Assembly: GCF_016773205.1 (NCBI RefSeq)
Contig: NZ_JAETWB010000006.1
Location: forward strand, 1 to 64,000
Origin: Belnapia arida
GTDB lineage: Bacteria > Pseudomonadota > Alphaproteobacteria > Acetobacterales > Acetobacteraceae
Reading direction: 5' to 3'
Length of the DNA stretch: 64,000 nt
Shown here piece by piece: positions 1-8,375 of the stretch. Every line of letters starts with the position of its first letter. Within the stretch, counting starts at the first letter, position 1. The translations under genes and the position numbers were made by a program. Under the pieces are notes generated by a model, which had not been told where the DNA came from, did not search any database, and saw nothing but the letters and a program-made list of their open reading frames with translations.

Positions 1-288
1 AAACCCAAGGGAATAACCGTAAGCACACATCATCTAATACGCGCTTCCAAAACCAGATGCAGATGTAAAAGAACAAAGCCGCCAGAACGACCCGACAGCG
101 AACCGCCTCACAACCGCAAAACCTTCCCGTTTGGGAAGCCGGAGCGGCTGGTTGGCGATGTGTACCACTTCTTCAGCGGGGCAGCGATATTGGCGTCTCC
201 GCCCGTTCTCGTCAAGCCCCGACATCGTCGCGGTGAGAGGCTTCTACGCCTGGCCCGCAGGCCGGTCAACAGCCGATTCCACCTTTCC
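1..288. other. Gene-free left edge, no recognisable feature
   Basis: No convincing gene lies here. The first 130 bases are visibly less GC-rich than the rest of the window. Short open frames on both strands (the largest complete one is 63 codons, on the minus strand) show no family resemblance I can name. A 6-bp hairpin (CTTCCC/GGGAAG, 123-138) is followed on the minus strand by a short T run, so it could be a weak terminator for the receptor gene to the right. The change in composition could mark an old insertion or the edge of a neighbouring element, but nothing diagnostic is visible. Confidence 0.4.
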
Positions 289-318
289 GCGGGCGGAAAC
301 CGAAACTTTTCCGCCCGC
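289..318 (-). terminator. Strong hairpin just after the Bug receptor gene
   Basis: A perfect 11-bp inverted repeat (GCGGGCGGAAA at 289-299, TTTCCGCCCGC at 308-318) with an 8-nt loop begins 9 nt after the stop codon of the minus-strand receptor gene. There is no long T tract after it, so it is either a rho-independent-like terminator without a U run or an mRNA-stabilising 3' stem-loop. Confidence 0.5.
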
Positions 319-326
319 TTCGCTCG

Positions 327-1295
327 TCAGCTATCCGCACTGATCTTGTTGTCGCGGATCACCTGCCCCCAACGCTCGATTTCTCGGCCAAGGAACCGGC
401 TGCATTCCTCCGGCCCGGTGGCGCGGACATCGCAGCCTTGCTCCTCGATCCGGGTGCGGACATCGGCATCAGCCAGGGCCTGCACCAGCGCATCCTGCAT
501 GCGCCGCCGGATCGGCTCCGGCGTCCCTGCGCGGCCGAGGAAGGCCCACCAAGTCGGCGCATCGAAATCGGGGAAACCTTGTTCCGCGAAGGGCGCGGTC
601 CCCGGTACATGGCGGCTTGCCTTGAGCGTCGTCACCCCGAGCGGGCGCAATGTCCCGGCCCGGATATGCTGGCTGATGATGACCACGTTCGACATGAAGA
701 GCGGCACCTGCCCCGCTACTGCGTCCTGCACAGCCGGCCCACCGCCCCGGTAGGGCACATGCACAAGGTTGAACCCACCCTGCTGCTGCAGCAGCGTCGT
801 CGAGACATGGGCGAGGCCGCCGACGCCCGAGCTGGCGAAGCTGATCGTATCCGGCGCCTTCCTCGCGGCGGCGACCACATCTTGGAAGGTGCGATAGGGC
901 GTACTGCTATGGGCTACAAGCGCCAGCGGCCCGGTCGCCACCAGGCTGACCGGCACGAAGGCCTCCAGCGTTCTGTAAGGCAGCCGCAGCAACGTCTGGT
1001 TGGTCGCCTCATTGTCGTAAGCGAACATCCAGGTGTAGCCATCGGGTGCTGCCCGTGACGCCTCAATGGCGCCGATGGAGCCCGAGGCGCCGCCCCGGTT
1101 GTCGATGATGACGGGCTTGCCAAGGATCTCCGCGAGCTTTGGCTGGAACAACCGGGCGATGGTGTCGGTCGAGCCGCCAGGCGGCCAGGGCACGATCAGC
1201 CGGATCGGCCGGTCCGGCCAGGCCTCCTGCGCACGCAGGAGGCGCGGCGCGGCAAGGCCCGTGGCCGCCAGGGCCAGCATTGAACGACGGTTCAT
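327..1295 (-). CDS. Bug/TctC family periplasmic solute-binding protein
   Basis: This is a 322-residue tripartite tricarboxylate transporter receptor of the Bug family, which captures small carboxylates or related solutes in the periplasm. It has a Tat-like signal (RR at residues 3-4, hydrophobic stretch, cleavage likely after LRAQ near residue 23). It then shows the family start 'WPDRPIRLIVPWPPGG', the 'NRGGASGSIG' ligand loop and the 'VPYRGGGPAVQD' segment. Length is typical of the family. No TctA/TctB membrane genes are nearby, which is common for Bug proteins. A LysR gene lies directly upstream on the same strand (58-nt gap) and is the obvious candidate regulator. The substrate cannot be read from the sequence. 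Confidence 0.9.
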   Translation of the reverse strand: MNRRSMLALAATGLAAPRLLRAQEAWPDRPIRLIVPWPPGGSTDTIARLFQPKLAEILGKPVIIDNRGGASGSIGAIEASRAAPDGYTWMFAYDNEATNQTLLRLPYRTLEAFVPVSLVATGPLALVAHSSTPYRTFQDVVAAARKAPDTISFASSGVGGLAHVSTTLLQQQGGFNLVHVPYRGGGPAVQDAVAGQVPLFMSNVVIISQHIRAGTLRPLGVTTLKASRHVPGTAPFAEQGFPDFDAPTWWAFLGRAGTPEPIRRRMQDALVQALADADVRTRIEEQGCDVRATGPEECSRFLGREIERWGQVIRDNKISADS

Positions 1296-1352
1296 GGGAG
1301 GTTCCCCGGATTTATTTCACCCCTGCCGTTCTGGCCCGCTTCCCGGCCCGGC

Positions 1353-2240
1353 TCAAGCCCGTAGCCGCGCCTCGAACCCCGCTTCCAGCGCGAAGCCTTC
1401 CTCGATATGCCGCGATAGCGCCTCGGAGACCGGCGTCCCCGGCCCCCGCAGCAGGCCGATGCCGAATTCCGGCAGGACCGGCAGCCCCTCCGCTGCCCCA
1501 AGAACCCGCAGCCCCTCGGGCAGGGGCGCCGGCATGGCGACGGTCACCGCAAGCCCCGCCAGCGCCACCGCCAGCGAGCCGGAAAGTGACGCTGCCGTAT
1601 AGGCCATCCGCCAGGGCAGATCGGCCGCATCGAGCGCCGCGACTGCCGCCTTCCGCCAGGAGCATCCGCCATTGGCCAGCGCGATCGGCAGCGGCCGGCG
1701 ACGCGCCACCTCCTCCGTCCCAACCCAGAAAAGCGGCCCGCGCCAAAGCCAGCGCGGCCGCGCCCCGAGCGGCTCGTTGCCTTCCGAGATCAGGGTAAGG
1801 TCGAGTTCGCCATCCTCCAACCGCTCCACCAACTCGTTCGAAGGAGCACAGGTCACCTCCACCTGCACCGCCGGATGGCTGGCGGCGAAGCGGGCCAGGA
1901 TCGCGGGAAGCCAGCGGATGGCATAGTCGTCCGGCGAGCCAAGCCGTACCGAACCGGCCACCGCCGGCTGGCGGAAGGTGGCGTGGATTTCGTCATGCAG
2001 GGCGAGCAACCGGCGCGCCCGCTCCAGGAGCCAGTGCCCATGCTGCGTCGGCTCCACCCCTCGCGTGCCGCGCAGCAGCAGCGGCTGGCCAAGGATGTCT
2101 TCCAACCGCCGGATCTGCATGGAAACGGCCGACTGCGTTCGCCCCACCGCCTGGGCGGCGCGGGTGAAGCTGCCGCCCTCGGCGATCAGGACGAAGCTGC
2201 GTAGCAGATCGGGGTCGAGGCCGGGCGGGATCGTCAGCAT
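1353..2240 (-). CDS. LysR family transcriptional regulator
   Basis: This 295-residue protein has the LysR layout: a winged HTH at about residues 8-66 ('LRSFVLIAEGGSFTRAAQAVGRTQSAVSMQIRRLE', shortened here to its family hallmark SxAVSMQIRRLE) and a C-terminal effector-binding domain. It lies upstream of the Bug receptor gene on the same strand and divergent from the DUF1127 gene. A T-N11-A dyad (2249-2265) sits just upstream of its start codon, compatible with autoregulation. The effector is unknown, but control of the adjacent receptor gene is plausible. Confidence 0.9.
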   Translation of the reverse strand: MLTIPPGLDPDLLRSFVLIAEGGSFTRAAQAVGRTQSAVSMQIRRLEDILGQPLLLRGTRGVEPTQHGHWLLERARRLLALHDEIHATFRQPAVAGSVRLGSPDDYAIRWLPAILARFAASHPAVQVEVTCAPSNELVERLEDGELDLTLISEGNEPLGARPRWLWRGPLFWVGTEEVARRRPLPIALANGGCSWRKAAVAALDAADLPWRMAYTAASLSGSLAVALAGLAVTVAMPAPLPEGLRVLGAAEGLPVLPEFGIGLLRGPGTPVSEALSRHIEEGFALEAGFEARLRA

Positions 2241-2248
2241 GACCTAAG

Positions 2249-2265
2249 CATCAGCAATCCTGATG
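2249..2265. promoter_or_regulatory. Candidate LysR-type operator (T-N11-A dyad)
   Basis: CATCAG-caatc-CTGATG is a perfect 6-bp inverted repeat that contains the LysR consensus T-N11-A (T2251 to A2263). It lies between the divergent LysR and DUF1127 genes, 9 nt upstream of the LysR start codon. Position and symmetry fit an autoregulatory site. Binding is inferred. Confidence 0.45.
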
Positions 2266-2318
2266 GAGATCGTCAATGCAATTCGTTTTTCTTATCTGCC
2301 TGGGAAGATCAGCTTAAC

Positions 2319-2335
2319 CGGGTGAGGAGAACCCG
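2319..2335 (+). promoter_or_regulatory. Hairpin presenting the DUF1127 Shine-Dalgarno in its loop
   Basis: CGGGT (2319-2323) pairs perfectly with ACCCG (2331-2335). The 7-nt loop GAGGAGA is the ribosome-binding site of the DUF1127 gene that starts at 2338. This layout could tune translation initiation of the small protein. Confidence 0.45.
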
Positions 2336-2337
2336 TC

Positions 2338-2550
2338 ATGGCCATCCTGAATGCCCGTACCCGCCCCCTGCCCTGGTTCCGGCCGAGCCTGCCGGTGCTG
2401 CCGAGCCTCCGCGCCATAATGCGCGCTGCCATCACTCGCCGCTACCTGATGGAGATGGACGACCGCATGCTGAAGGATATCGGTATCAGCAGGGTTGACG
2501 CCCTACGCGAGGCCGAGCGCCTGCCCTGGGATCTCGGCCGCCGCGGCTGA
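2338..2550 (+). CDS. DUF1127 small basic protein
   Basis: This is a 70-residue protein whose C-terminal half (about residues 33-65) carries the DUF1127 signature: 'RRYLMEMDDRMLKDIGIS' followed by R-x-x-A and a terminal tryptophan region. The N-terminal part is basic and proline-rich with no membrane segment. DUF1127 proteins are abundant in alphaproteobacteria. Some have been tied to RNA maturation and phosphate or stress physiology, but no general enzymatic role is known. An AGGAG ribosome-binding site precedes the ATG. The stop codon is 3 nt from that of the convergent ABC ATPase gene. Confidence 0.85.
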   Translation: MAILNARTRPLPWFRPSLPVLPSLRAIMRAAITRRYLMEMDDRMLKDIGISRVDALREAERLPWDLGRRG

Positions 2551-2565
2551 CGCTCAGCCCGCGGC
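2540..2565. terminator. Bidirectional hairpin across two convergent stop codons
   Basis: GCCGCGGCTGA (2540-2550) pairs with TCAGCCCGCGGC (2554-2565) with one bulged C and a 3-nt loop. The stem contains the stop codons of both the plus-strand DUF1127 gene and the minus-strand ABC ATPase gene. There is no U tract. A shared bidirectional terminator is plausible but unproven. Confidence 0.4.
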
Positions 2566-3561
2566 GACCTTGATGCAGCGCGCGCTCCGCCCCGGCACGG
2601 GCGAGCGCGGCGCCGGCACGCCGGCGAGGCAGGCCAGCTCCGCCTCGGCGCAGCGCGGCGCGAAGGAGCAGGCGGTCGGCAGCATCTCGAGGCTCGGCGG
2701 CGCGCCGGGAATGGTGGTCAACCGCTGCCCGCGCATGCCGCCATGCACCGTCGCGCCGAGCAGCCCCCGCGGATAGGGGTGCAGCGGCCCACGCATCATC
2801 GCGGCGACCGGTCCCTCCTCGACCACCCGCCCGGCATACATCACCGCCACCCGGTCGGCGATCTCGCCGGCCACGCCGAGGTCGTGAGTGACGAAGATCA
2901 CCCCCATGCCAAGCTGCTCCTGCAGCTTCCGCAACAGGAGAAGAACCTGGATCTGCACCGTGGCGTCGAGCGCCGTGGTCGGCTCGTCGGCCAGCAGCAG
3001 CTTCGGCTTGCAGGCGAGGGCCACGGCGATCATCGCCCGCTGCCGGAGCCCGCCCGAGAGTTCGTGCGGAAAGGCCGCCAGCCGCCGCTTCGCGGAGGGG
3101 ATCTGCACCAGCTCCAGCAGCTCCAGAGCCCGCGCCATGCCGGCGGCACGGCTGACGCCCTCGTGCCGCACCACCGTCTCGGCGATCTGCTGGCCGATGG
3201 TGAAGACGGGGTCGAGCGCCGTCATCGGCTCCTGGAAGATCATGGCGACGTCGCTGCCGCGGAAATCCTGCAGCTGGCGCTCGCTCATCGCCTGCACGTC
3301 GCGCCCGGCCACTTCGATCCGGCCAGTGACGCGAGCGGTCTTCGGCAGCAGCTTCATCAGCGCCCTGAGCGTGACCGACTTGCCCGAGCCCGACTCGCCG
3401 AGGATGCAGAGCACCTCCCCCGCCGCGAGGTCGAGATCGACGCCGTTCACCGCATGCATGGTGGCATCGCGCGAGACAAAGCGGACCGAGAGGTCGCGCA
3501 GTGTCACCAGGGGGGTCGCGTTTGCGGTGGCCGTCATCGGCCGCTCCATCACTTCGCTCAT
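2554..3561 (-). CDS. Dpp/Opp-type ABC transporter ATPase (DppD-like)
   Basis: This 335-residue nucleotide-binding protein belongs to the dipeptide/oligopeptide/nickel importer class. Walker A GESGSGKS is at residues 55-62, followed by the Q-loop (IFQEPMTALDP), the LSGG signature in the form LSGGLRQR, Walker B LLLADEP and the switch His (FVTHDLGV). The C-terminal oligo_HPY-type tail contains the Cys-rich CSFAPRCAEAELAC. It overlaps the upstream ATPase gene by 4 nt (ATGA), so the two are co-translated. No permease or receptor gene accompanies this pair, so the two ATPases must serve a transporter encoded elsewhere or be remnants of one. Confidence 0.92.
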   Translation of the reverse strand: MSEVMERPMTATANATPLVTLRDLSVRFVSRDATMHAVNGVDLDLAAGEVLCILGESGSGKSVTLRALMKLLPKTARVTGRIEVAGRDVQAMSERQLQDFRGSDVAMIFQEPMTALDPVFTIGQQIAETVVRHEGVSRAAGMARALELLELVQIPSAKRRLAAFPHELSGGLRQRAMIAVALACKPKLLLADEPTTALDATVQIQVLLLLRKLQEQLGMGVIFVTHDLGVAGEIADRVAVMYAGRVVEEGPVAAMMRGPLHPYPRGLLGATVHGGMRGQRLTTIPGAPPSLEMLPTACSFAPRCAEAELACLAGVPAPRSPVPGRSARCIKVAAG

Positions 3562-4652
3562 GCTGCCAGCCTCCCAGCCTGCGAATGGCCGCTGCCCGGC
3601 TCCGCCATGTGGCAGGCCGCCTCATGCCCGCCGCCAAGCGCCGAATGCACCGGCTCCCGCTCCGCGCAAATGCCCTCGGCGAAGGGACAACGGGTGCGGA
3701 AGCGGCATCCGGAGGGTGGGTTGATTGGGTTGGGCGGGTCACCGGTCAGCGGCGGCTCGGTGCGCCGCATGCCCGGGTCCATCGAGGGCCGACTTGCCAG
3801 CAGTGCCCGAGTGTAGGGATGCGCCGGGCGGTCGTAGATCGCCTCTACCGGCCCCTGTTCGACCACCTGACCGAGATACATCACCAGCACCCGGTCGGAG
3901 ATGTACTGCACCACGTTCAGGTCGTGGCTGATAAAGACATAGGTGAGGCCGAACTTGGCCTTGAGGTCCACCAGCAGGTTGAGCACCTGCGCCTCGACCG
4001 ACTTGTCGAGCGCCGAGACCGGTTCGTCGAGCAGGATGAGCCGCGGCTGCAGCGCCAGCGCGCGGGCGATGTTCACCCGCTGCCGCTGCCCGCCCGAGAG
4101 CTCATGCGGATAGCGCCGCGCGAAGCTGGCCGGTGCGAGCCCGACCGCCGCCAGGATCTCATGCGCCCGCCCCCGCGCCTCGCTGGCGCTGACGCCATGC
4201 ACCTTGGGCGCGAAGGCGATGCTCTCCTCGATGGGCAATCGCGGGTTCAGCGAGGCATAGCTGTCCTGGAACACCATCTGCACTTGGCGGCGGTATTCCT
4301 TCAGCGTGATGCCGCCGGTCTGGGCGTTCTGCCCGACCCCCTCGCCGTCGAAGACCATGCTGCCGGCATCCGGCTCCATCAGCCGCATCAACAGCCGCGC
4401 CGTGGTGGATTTGCCGCAGCCGCTCTCGCCGACGATGCCGAGCGTCTCTCCCTTGCGCACGGCAAAGGAGACGCCGTCCACCGCCCGCACCGTCGCCACG
4501 GTTGCGCCGAACAGTCCGCTGCGGATGGGGAAGTGCTTCTTCAGCCCGGAGAGCAGCAGCAGCGGCTGGGCGGGGCCGCCGCGATCCAGGGCAGGTGAGG
4601 TACCGGGGGATGCGCTCATACCCCAGGCTGGAGCAAGGGCCGTGCCAGCCAT
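3558..4652 (-). CDS. Dpp/Opp-type ABC transporter ATPase (DppF-like)
   Basis: This is the second ATPase of the orphan pair, 364 residues from the chosen start. It has Walker A GESGCGKS, signature LSGGQRQR, Walker B LILLDEP with VSALD, a switch His (FISHDLNV) and the oligo_HPY tail ([10 protein letters not shown]). The ATG at 4652 is preceded by the AGGGACAGGGAC purine stretch. An alternative ATG at 4619 would remove 11 residues. The frame stays open upstream into ugd but has no family similarity there. It starts 62 nt after the stop of ugd on the same strand, so it may be read from the ugd promoter. Confidence 0.9.
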   Translation of the reverse strand: MAGTALAPAWGMSASPGTSPALDRGGPAQPLLLLSGLKKHFPIRSGLFGATVATVRAVDGVSFAVRKGETLGIVGESGCGKSTTARLLMRLMEPDAGSMVFDGEGVGQNAQTGGITLKEYRRQVQMVFQDSYASLNPRLPIEESIAFAPKVHGVSASEARGRAHEILAAVGLAPASFARRYPHELSGGQRQRVNIARALALQPRLILLDEPVSALDKSVEAQVLNLLVDLKAKFGLTYVFISHDLNVVQYISDRVLVMYLGQVVEQGPVEAIYDRPAHPYTRALLASRPSMDPGMRRTEPPLTGDPPNPINPPSGCRFRTRCPFAEGICAEREPVHSALGGGHEAACHMAEPGSGHSQAGRLAA

Positions 4653-4714
4653 GTCCCTGTCCCTGGCGACCGTCCTGCCCGTTCCTTGAGCAGAGCGGCA
4701 CCGGTCAGCCGTGC

Positions 4715-6022
4715 TTACGGGCGTCCGATGCCGGAGTAGTCGAGGCCTGCCTCGCGCATGGCCTCGGGGTCCCAGGCGTTGCGCAGGTCGAGCACGACCT
4801 TGCCGCGCATCGCCCCGCGCAGCCGCTCCGGCGCCATCGAGCGGTACTCGTTCCACTCCGTCAGCAGCGCCACCGCATCCGCCCCCGTCACCGCCTCCAG
4901 CGGCGTCGCCACGAAGGTCACCGCGCCGGGCAGCGACTGACGCGCCTGGTGCGGCTGCGGGTCGTGCACCACCACCTTGGCCCCGGCCGCCACCAGCTTC
5001 GGCAGGATGACGAGGCTCGGCGCATCGCGCATGTCGTCCGTCTCGGGCTTGAAGGTCACGCCGAGGATGCCGATCGACTTGCCCGCCACCTCGCCGCCCA
5101 GCGCCGCGATGATCCGGTCCGCCATTGCCTCCTTGCGTGCGTCGTTCACCGCGATTGTCGTCTCGACCAGCCGCACCGGCGAGCCGGCATCGCGCGCCGT
5201 CATCGCCAGCGCCAGCGTGTCCTTCGGGAAGCAGCTGCCGCCGTAGCCCGGCCCGGCATGCAGGAACTTCCGCCCGATCCGCCCGTCGAGGCCCATGCCG
5301 CGCGCCACGTCATGCACGTCGGCGCCCACCTTCTCGCAGAGATCCGCCATCTCGTTGATGAAGGTGATCTTGGTGGCGAGGAAGGCGTTCGCCGCGTACT
5401 TGATCAGCTCCGCCGTCTCGAGGCTGGTGGCGACGATCGGCGTCTCGATCAGGTAGAGCGGCCGGTAGAGCCGGCGCAGCGTGGCGAAGGCCGCCTCGCT
5501 CTCGGCGCCGAGCACCACCCGGTCGGGCCGCATGAAGTCGCCGATCGCGTTGCCCTCGCGCAGGAACTCGGGGTTGCTGGCGACATGGATCGTCAGGTCG
5601 GGGCGCACCCGCTGCACGATCTCCTTGATCTTCTTGCCCGTGCCGACCGGGACGGTCGACTTGGTGACGAGGACGAGGTCCTTCTTCGCCGCCCGCGCCA
5701 CGCCCTCGGCGGCGGCGAAGACATATTGCAGGTCGGCATGGCCGTCGCCGCGGCGCGACGGCGTGCCGACGGCCAGGAAGACGCAGTCCGCCCCCTCCAT
5801 CGCCTCCTCGAGCCTGGTCGTGAAGCTGAGCCGGCCATCCGCCTGGTTCTCGACCACCAGCTTGTCGAGCCCAGGCTCGTAGATCGGGATCACCCCGCGC
5901 TGCAGCGCCTCCACCTTCGCCGGGTCGGTGTCGACGATGCAGACCTGAATGCCGAACTCGGCAAAGCATGCGCCAGAGACCAGACCGACATAGCCGGCTC
6001 CAAGGACCGCAATGCGCATCAT
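4715..6022 (-). CDS. ugd: UDP-glucose 6-dehydrogenase
   Basis: This 435-residue enzyme of the UDP-glucose/GDP-mannose dehydrogenase family oxidises UDP-glucose to UDP-glucuronate for polysaccharide or lipid A modification. It has the N-terminal NAD-binding motif GAGYVG, the mid-region 'SNPEFLREG', and the catalytic cysteine in GGSCFPKD, followed by the C-terminal UDP-binding domain. Two consecutive ATG codons (6022 and 6019) follow a GGAG site, and the second has the better spacing. No other polysaccharide genes adjoin it; UDP-galactopyranose mutase lies about 25 kb away. Confidence 0.95.
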   Translation of the reverse strand: MMRIAVLGAGYVGLVSGACFAEFGIQVCIVDTDPAKVEALQRGVIPIYEPGLDKLVVENQADGRLSFTTRLEEAMEGADCVFLAVGTPSRRGDGHADLQYVFAAAEGVARAAKKDLVLVTKSTVPVGTGKKIKEIVQRVRPDLTIHVASNPEFLREGNAIGDFMRPDRVVLGAESEAAFATLRRLYRPLYLIETPIVATSLETAELIKYAANAFLATKITFINEMADLCEKVGADVHDVARGMGLDGRIGRKFLHAGPGYGGSCFPKDTLALAMTARDAGSPVRLVETTIAVNDARKEAMADRIIAALGGEVAGKSIGILGVTFKPETDDMRDAPSLVILPKLVAAGAKVVVHDPQPHQARQSLPGAVTFVATPLEAVTGADAVALLTEWNEYRSMAPERLRGAMRGKVVLDLRNAWDPEAMREAGLDYSGIGRP

Positions 6023-6295
6023 TCCTACTCCGTCTGGGGGCGTCCGTGAGCGGGGTGCCTAGCTCGCCGCCGCATGGCATGCAACGAAACCAGCCCAGCG
6101 CGCCGGTCACGACAGGCGGCGCCAGGCTGTGGTGACCGGGCTTGCACCGATGGCGCGTGTGACTCGGCTTCCCCCGGCATGCGTGGGCCCGCCAAAGGGC
6201 CGGGTTACAGTCCCCGCCCTGGCGAGGCAGCGGAGGACTCGGGATACCGCCTGAAGCGCGCTACAAGACCGCCGAACCCGGAGAAGGAGAGGCCG

Positions 6296-6550
6296 ATGCG
6301 CGCCATTTTTGTCCAGATCAAATGCGAGATGGGTCAAGCCTACCGCGTCGCCCGCACCATGGCGGATACAATCCCGGAACTCTCCGAGATGCATTCGATC
6401 TCAGGTCAGTATGACCTCATGGGGAAATTCTACCTGGAGCCGGACCAGGATATCGGCCTCTTCGTGGTCGAGACGCTGCAGACCGTGCAGGGGGTAAAGG
6501 ACACCTACACCTTGCAGACATTCAACGCCTTCTCAGCCACGCGAGATTGA
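6296..6550 (+). CDS. Stand-alone RAM domain protein (Lrp/AsnC ligand-binding)
   Basis: This 84-residue protein matches only the effector-binding RAM domain of Lrp/AsnC regulators, without the HTH: 'MRAIFVQIKCEMGQAYRVA', 'SISGQYDLMGKFYL' and the terminal 'VQGVKDTYTLQTFNAF' are typical. Stand-alone RAM proteins form amino-acid-binding oligomers and may modulate full-length Lrp-type partners. The GGAGAAGGAGAGG ribosome-binding site selects the start at 6296 over an upstream in-frame start. The stretch 6023-6295 upstream holds the divergent ugd promoter region; no riboswitch could be identified there. Confidence 0.85.
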   Translation: MRAIFVQIKCEMGQAYRVARTMADTIPELSEMHSISGQYDLMGKFYLEPDQDIGLFVVETLQTVQGVKDTYTLQTFNAFSATRD

Positions 6551-6608
6551 ACAGCCCTGCCACGCTCTCGCCGTGAAGCTGCGCTCCCATGGCGGTAAGG
6601 AGAAGGCC

Positions 6609-6875
6609 ATGATCAATCGTTTCGCCGCTGCCGCCCTGCTTTCGTCCAGCCTGCTGCTGGCCGGGTGCCAGAACCCTGACGGCTCCACCAACTGGGGCAA
6701 CACCGCGCTGCTCGGTGCCGGCGTCGGCGTCGCAGCAGCCCTGGCGGCCGGCGCCGCGACCGACAATCCCCGGCCCTATTACGGCAACCGGGGTTATCAC
6801 CGGGCGCCACGCTACGGCTATGGCGGCGGCTACGGCGGCAGCCATGGCTATGGCCGCCCCTACCGGGGCTGGTAG
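6609..6875 (+). CDS. Small Gly/Tyr-rich lipoprotein
   Basis: This is an 88-residue predicted lipoprotein. A short signal peptide ends in lipobox LLAGC (Cys about residue 20). A Gly/Ala hydrophobic stretch (LLGAGVGVAAALAAGAA) follows, then a low-complexity tail rich in Gly, Tyr, Arg and His. AAGGAG precedes the ATG at 6609. It resembles the many small alphaproteobacterial envelope lipoproteins with glycine-zipper-like segments. No specific function can be assigned. It lies 58 nt after the RAM gene and ends 3 nt before the convergent amidase gene. Confidence 0.75.
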   Translation: MINRFAAAALLSSSLLLAGCQNPDGSTNWGNTALLGAGVGVAAALAAGAATDNPRPYYGNRGYHRAPRYGYGGGYGGSHGYGRPYRGW

Positions 6876-6878
6876 CCC

Positions 6879-8375
6879 TCAGTCGAAGGTCCGGAACTCC
6901 GCCATCCCGCTGATCGGCGGAGCTTGGCGGAGGGCCGCCAGGTCCGGCACCGGCCGGGCCAGCATCGCATCGCCGCAGGAGGCCGCCTCGATCGCCGCGG
7001 CAACGCCGAGCACGAAGGCATCGCCGCCACGCGGCCCGACGATCTGCAGGCCGAAGGGCATGCCGCGCGCATCGAGCCCCATCGGCAGGCTGACCGCCGG
7101 ATGGCCGGTGAGCGTCACATAATAGGCCAGCGCCAGCCAGTGGAAGTAGGTCCGGGTCGGCTGGCCGTCGATCTCCTTCGGATAAAGCTCCCGCCAGTTG
7201 CGCGGGCTGATGGTGATGGCCGGCGTCACCAGGACGTCATGCTCGGCAAAGAAACGCTGGAAGTCGCGGTAGATGCGCGTCTGCAGCTGCGCCGCCCGCG
7301 CCCCGTCGGCCAGGCTGTAGCGCAGCCCCTCCTCGACATTGGCGATGACGTTCGGCCCGCAATCCTGCGGCCGGGTACGGACCTTCTCGGCATGGGCGGT
7401 CAGCACGCCCTGCGCCCGCAGCACCTCGAAGGCCTCGTCGCCGCCGGAGCAATCCGGATGTGCCGCCTCGGCCCGGGCGAAGAGCGGGGCGATGGCGCCG
7501 ACGCGCGCGCGGAACGCCTCGCGCACCACCCCCTCGGTCGGGGCCTGGCCGAGATCCTCGGAGAAGGCGAGCTTCAGCGTCGAGAGGTCGAGGCTGCGCG
7601 GCGGGCTGAACAGCGCCGCCTCGCCGCGGACGGTACGGGCGTGTAGCGTATAGGCCAGCGGGTCCCGCGCATCGTCGGAGGCGATGGCGGAGAGCAGCAG
7701 GCAGGCATCTCCCACATCCCGCGCCATCGGCCCCAGCACCGAGAGCGGCGTCCAGCCATGGGCGCGCTTCTCCGAGCAGACGAGGCCCGGGCTCGGCCGA
7801 TAGCCGAGGATGCCATTGAAGGACGCAGGGTTGCGCAGCGAGCCGCCGGTGTCGGAGCCGGAGCAGAGCGGCGCCATGCCCGTCGCCAGCGCCACGGCCG
7901 AGCCGCCGGAGGAGCCGGCTGCCGAGCGGGTGTTGTCGAAGGCATTCCCCGTCGCGCCATGCACCCGGTTGCGGGTATTGGCGCCGAGGCCGAATTCCGG
8001 CGTGTTGGTCTTGCCGATGACGATGCCGCCGGCGGCGCGGATGCGCGCCACCATCCCGCAATCCTCCTTCGGGACGAAATCGGCGAAGATCGGGCTGCCA
8101 TAAGTGGTCAGCAGCCCCCGGGTCTCCTCGAGGTCCTTGATCCCGACCGGCAGGCCGTGCAGCGCGCCCAGATGCTCGCCTTTCATGACCGCCGCCTCCG
8201 CCGCGCGGGCCTCGCCGCGTGCCGCCTCGTCGTCGCGGGCGACGATGGCATTCACCGCCGGGTTCACCTCTTCGATCCGCTTGAGGCAGCTCTCCAGGAG
8301 CTCGACCGGCGAGAGCGCCTTGCGGCCGATCAGCCGCCGCGCCCCGACGGCGCTCAGGTCGCAGGGTTCGGTCAT
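6879..8375 (-). CDS. Amidase (GatA/amidase signature family)
   Basis: This 498-residue amidase hydrolyses carboxamides to the acid and ammonia. The Ser-cisSer-Lys triad is visible: Lys in GIKDLEE, cis-Ser in AAGSSGGSA and nucleophile Ser in [12 protein letters not shown]. Length and motif order match stand-alone amidases rather than GatA, and no gatB/gatC neighbours are present. Its ATG overlaps the stop of the macrodomain gene (ATGA), so it is the last gene of a coupled three-gene operon with gamma-glutamyltransferase. The natural substrate is unknown. Confidence 0.92.
   Translation of the reverse strand: MTEPCDLSAVGARRLIGRKALSPVELLESCLKRIEEVNPAVNAIVARDDEAARGEARAAEAAVMKGEHLGALHGLPVGIKDLEETRGLLTTYGSPIFADFVPKEDCGMVARIRAAGGIVIGKTNTPEFGLGANTRNRVHGATGNAFDNTRSAAGSSGGSAVALATGMAPLCSGSDTGGSLRNPASFNGILGYRPSPGLVCSEKRAHGWTPLSVLGPMARDVGDACLLLSAIASDDARDPLAYTLHARTVRGEAALFSPPRSLDLSTLKLAFSEDLGQAPTEGVVREAFRARVGAIAPLFARAEAAHPDCSGGDEAFEVLRAQGVLTAHAEKVRTRPQDCGPNVIANVEEGLRYSLADGARAAQLQTRIYRDFQRFFAEHDVLVTPAITISPRNWRELYPKEIDGQPTRTYFHWLALAYYVTLTGHPAVSLPMGLDARGMPFGLQIVGPRGGDAFVLGVAAAIEAASCGDAMLARPVPDLAALRQAPPISGMAEFRTFD

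Noticed and set aside
6023-6295. Possible structured leader or riboswitch between ugd and the RAM gene
   Set aside because: The stretch is GC-rich with scattered short stems, but no consensus core of a known riboswitch class could be matched.
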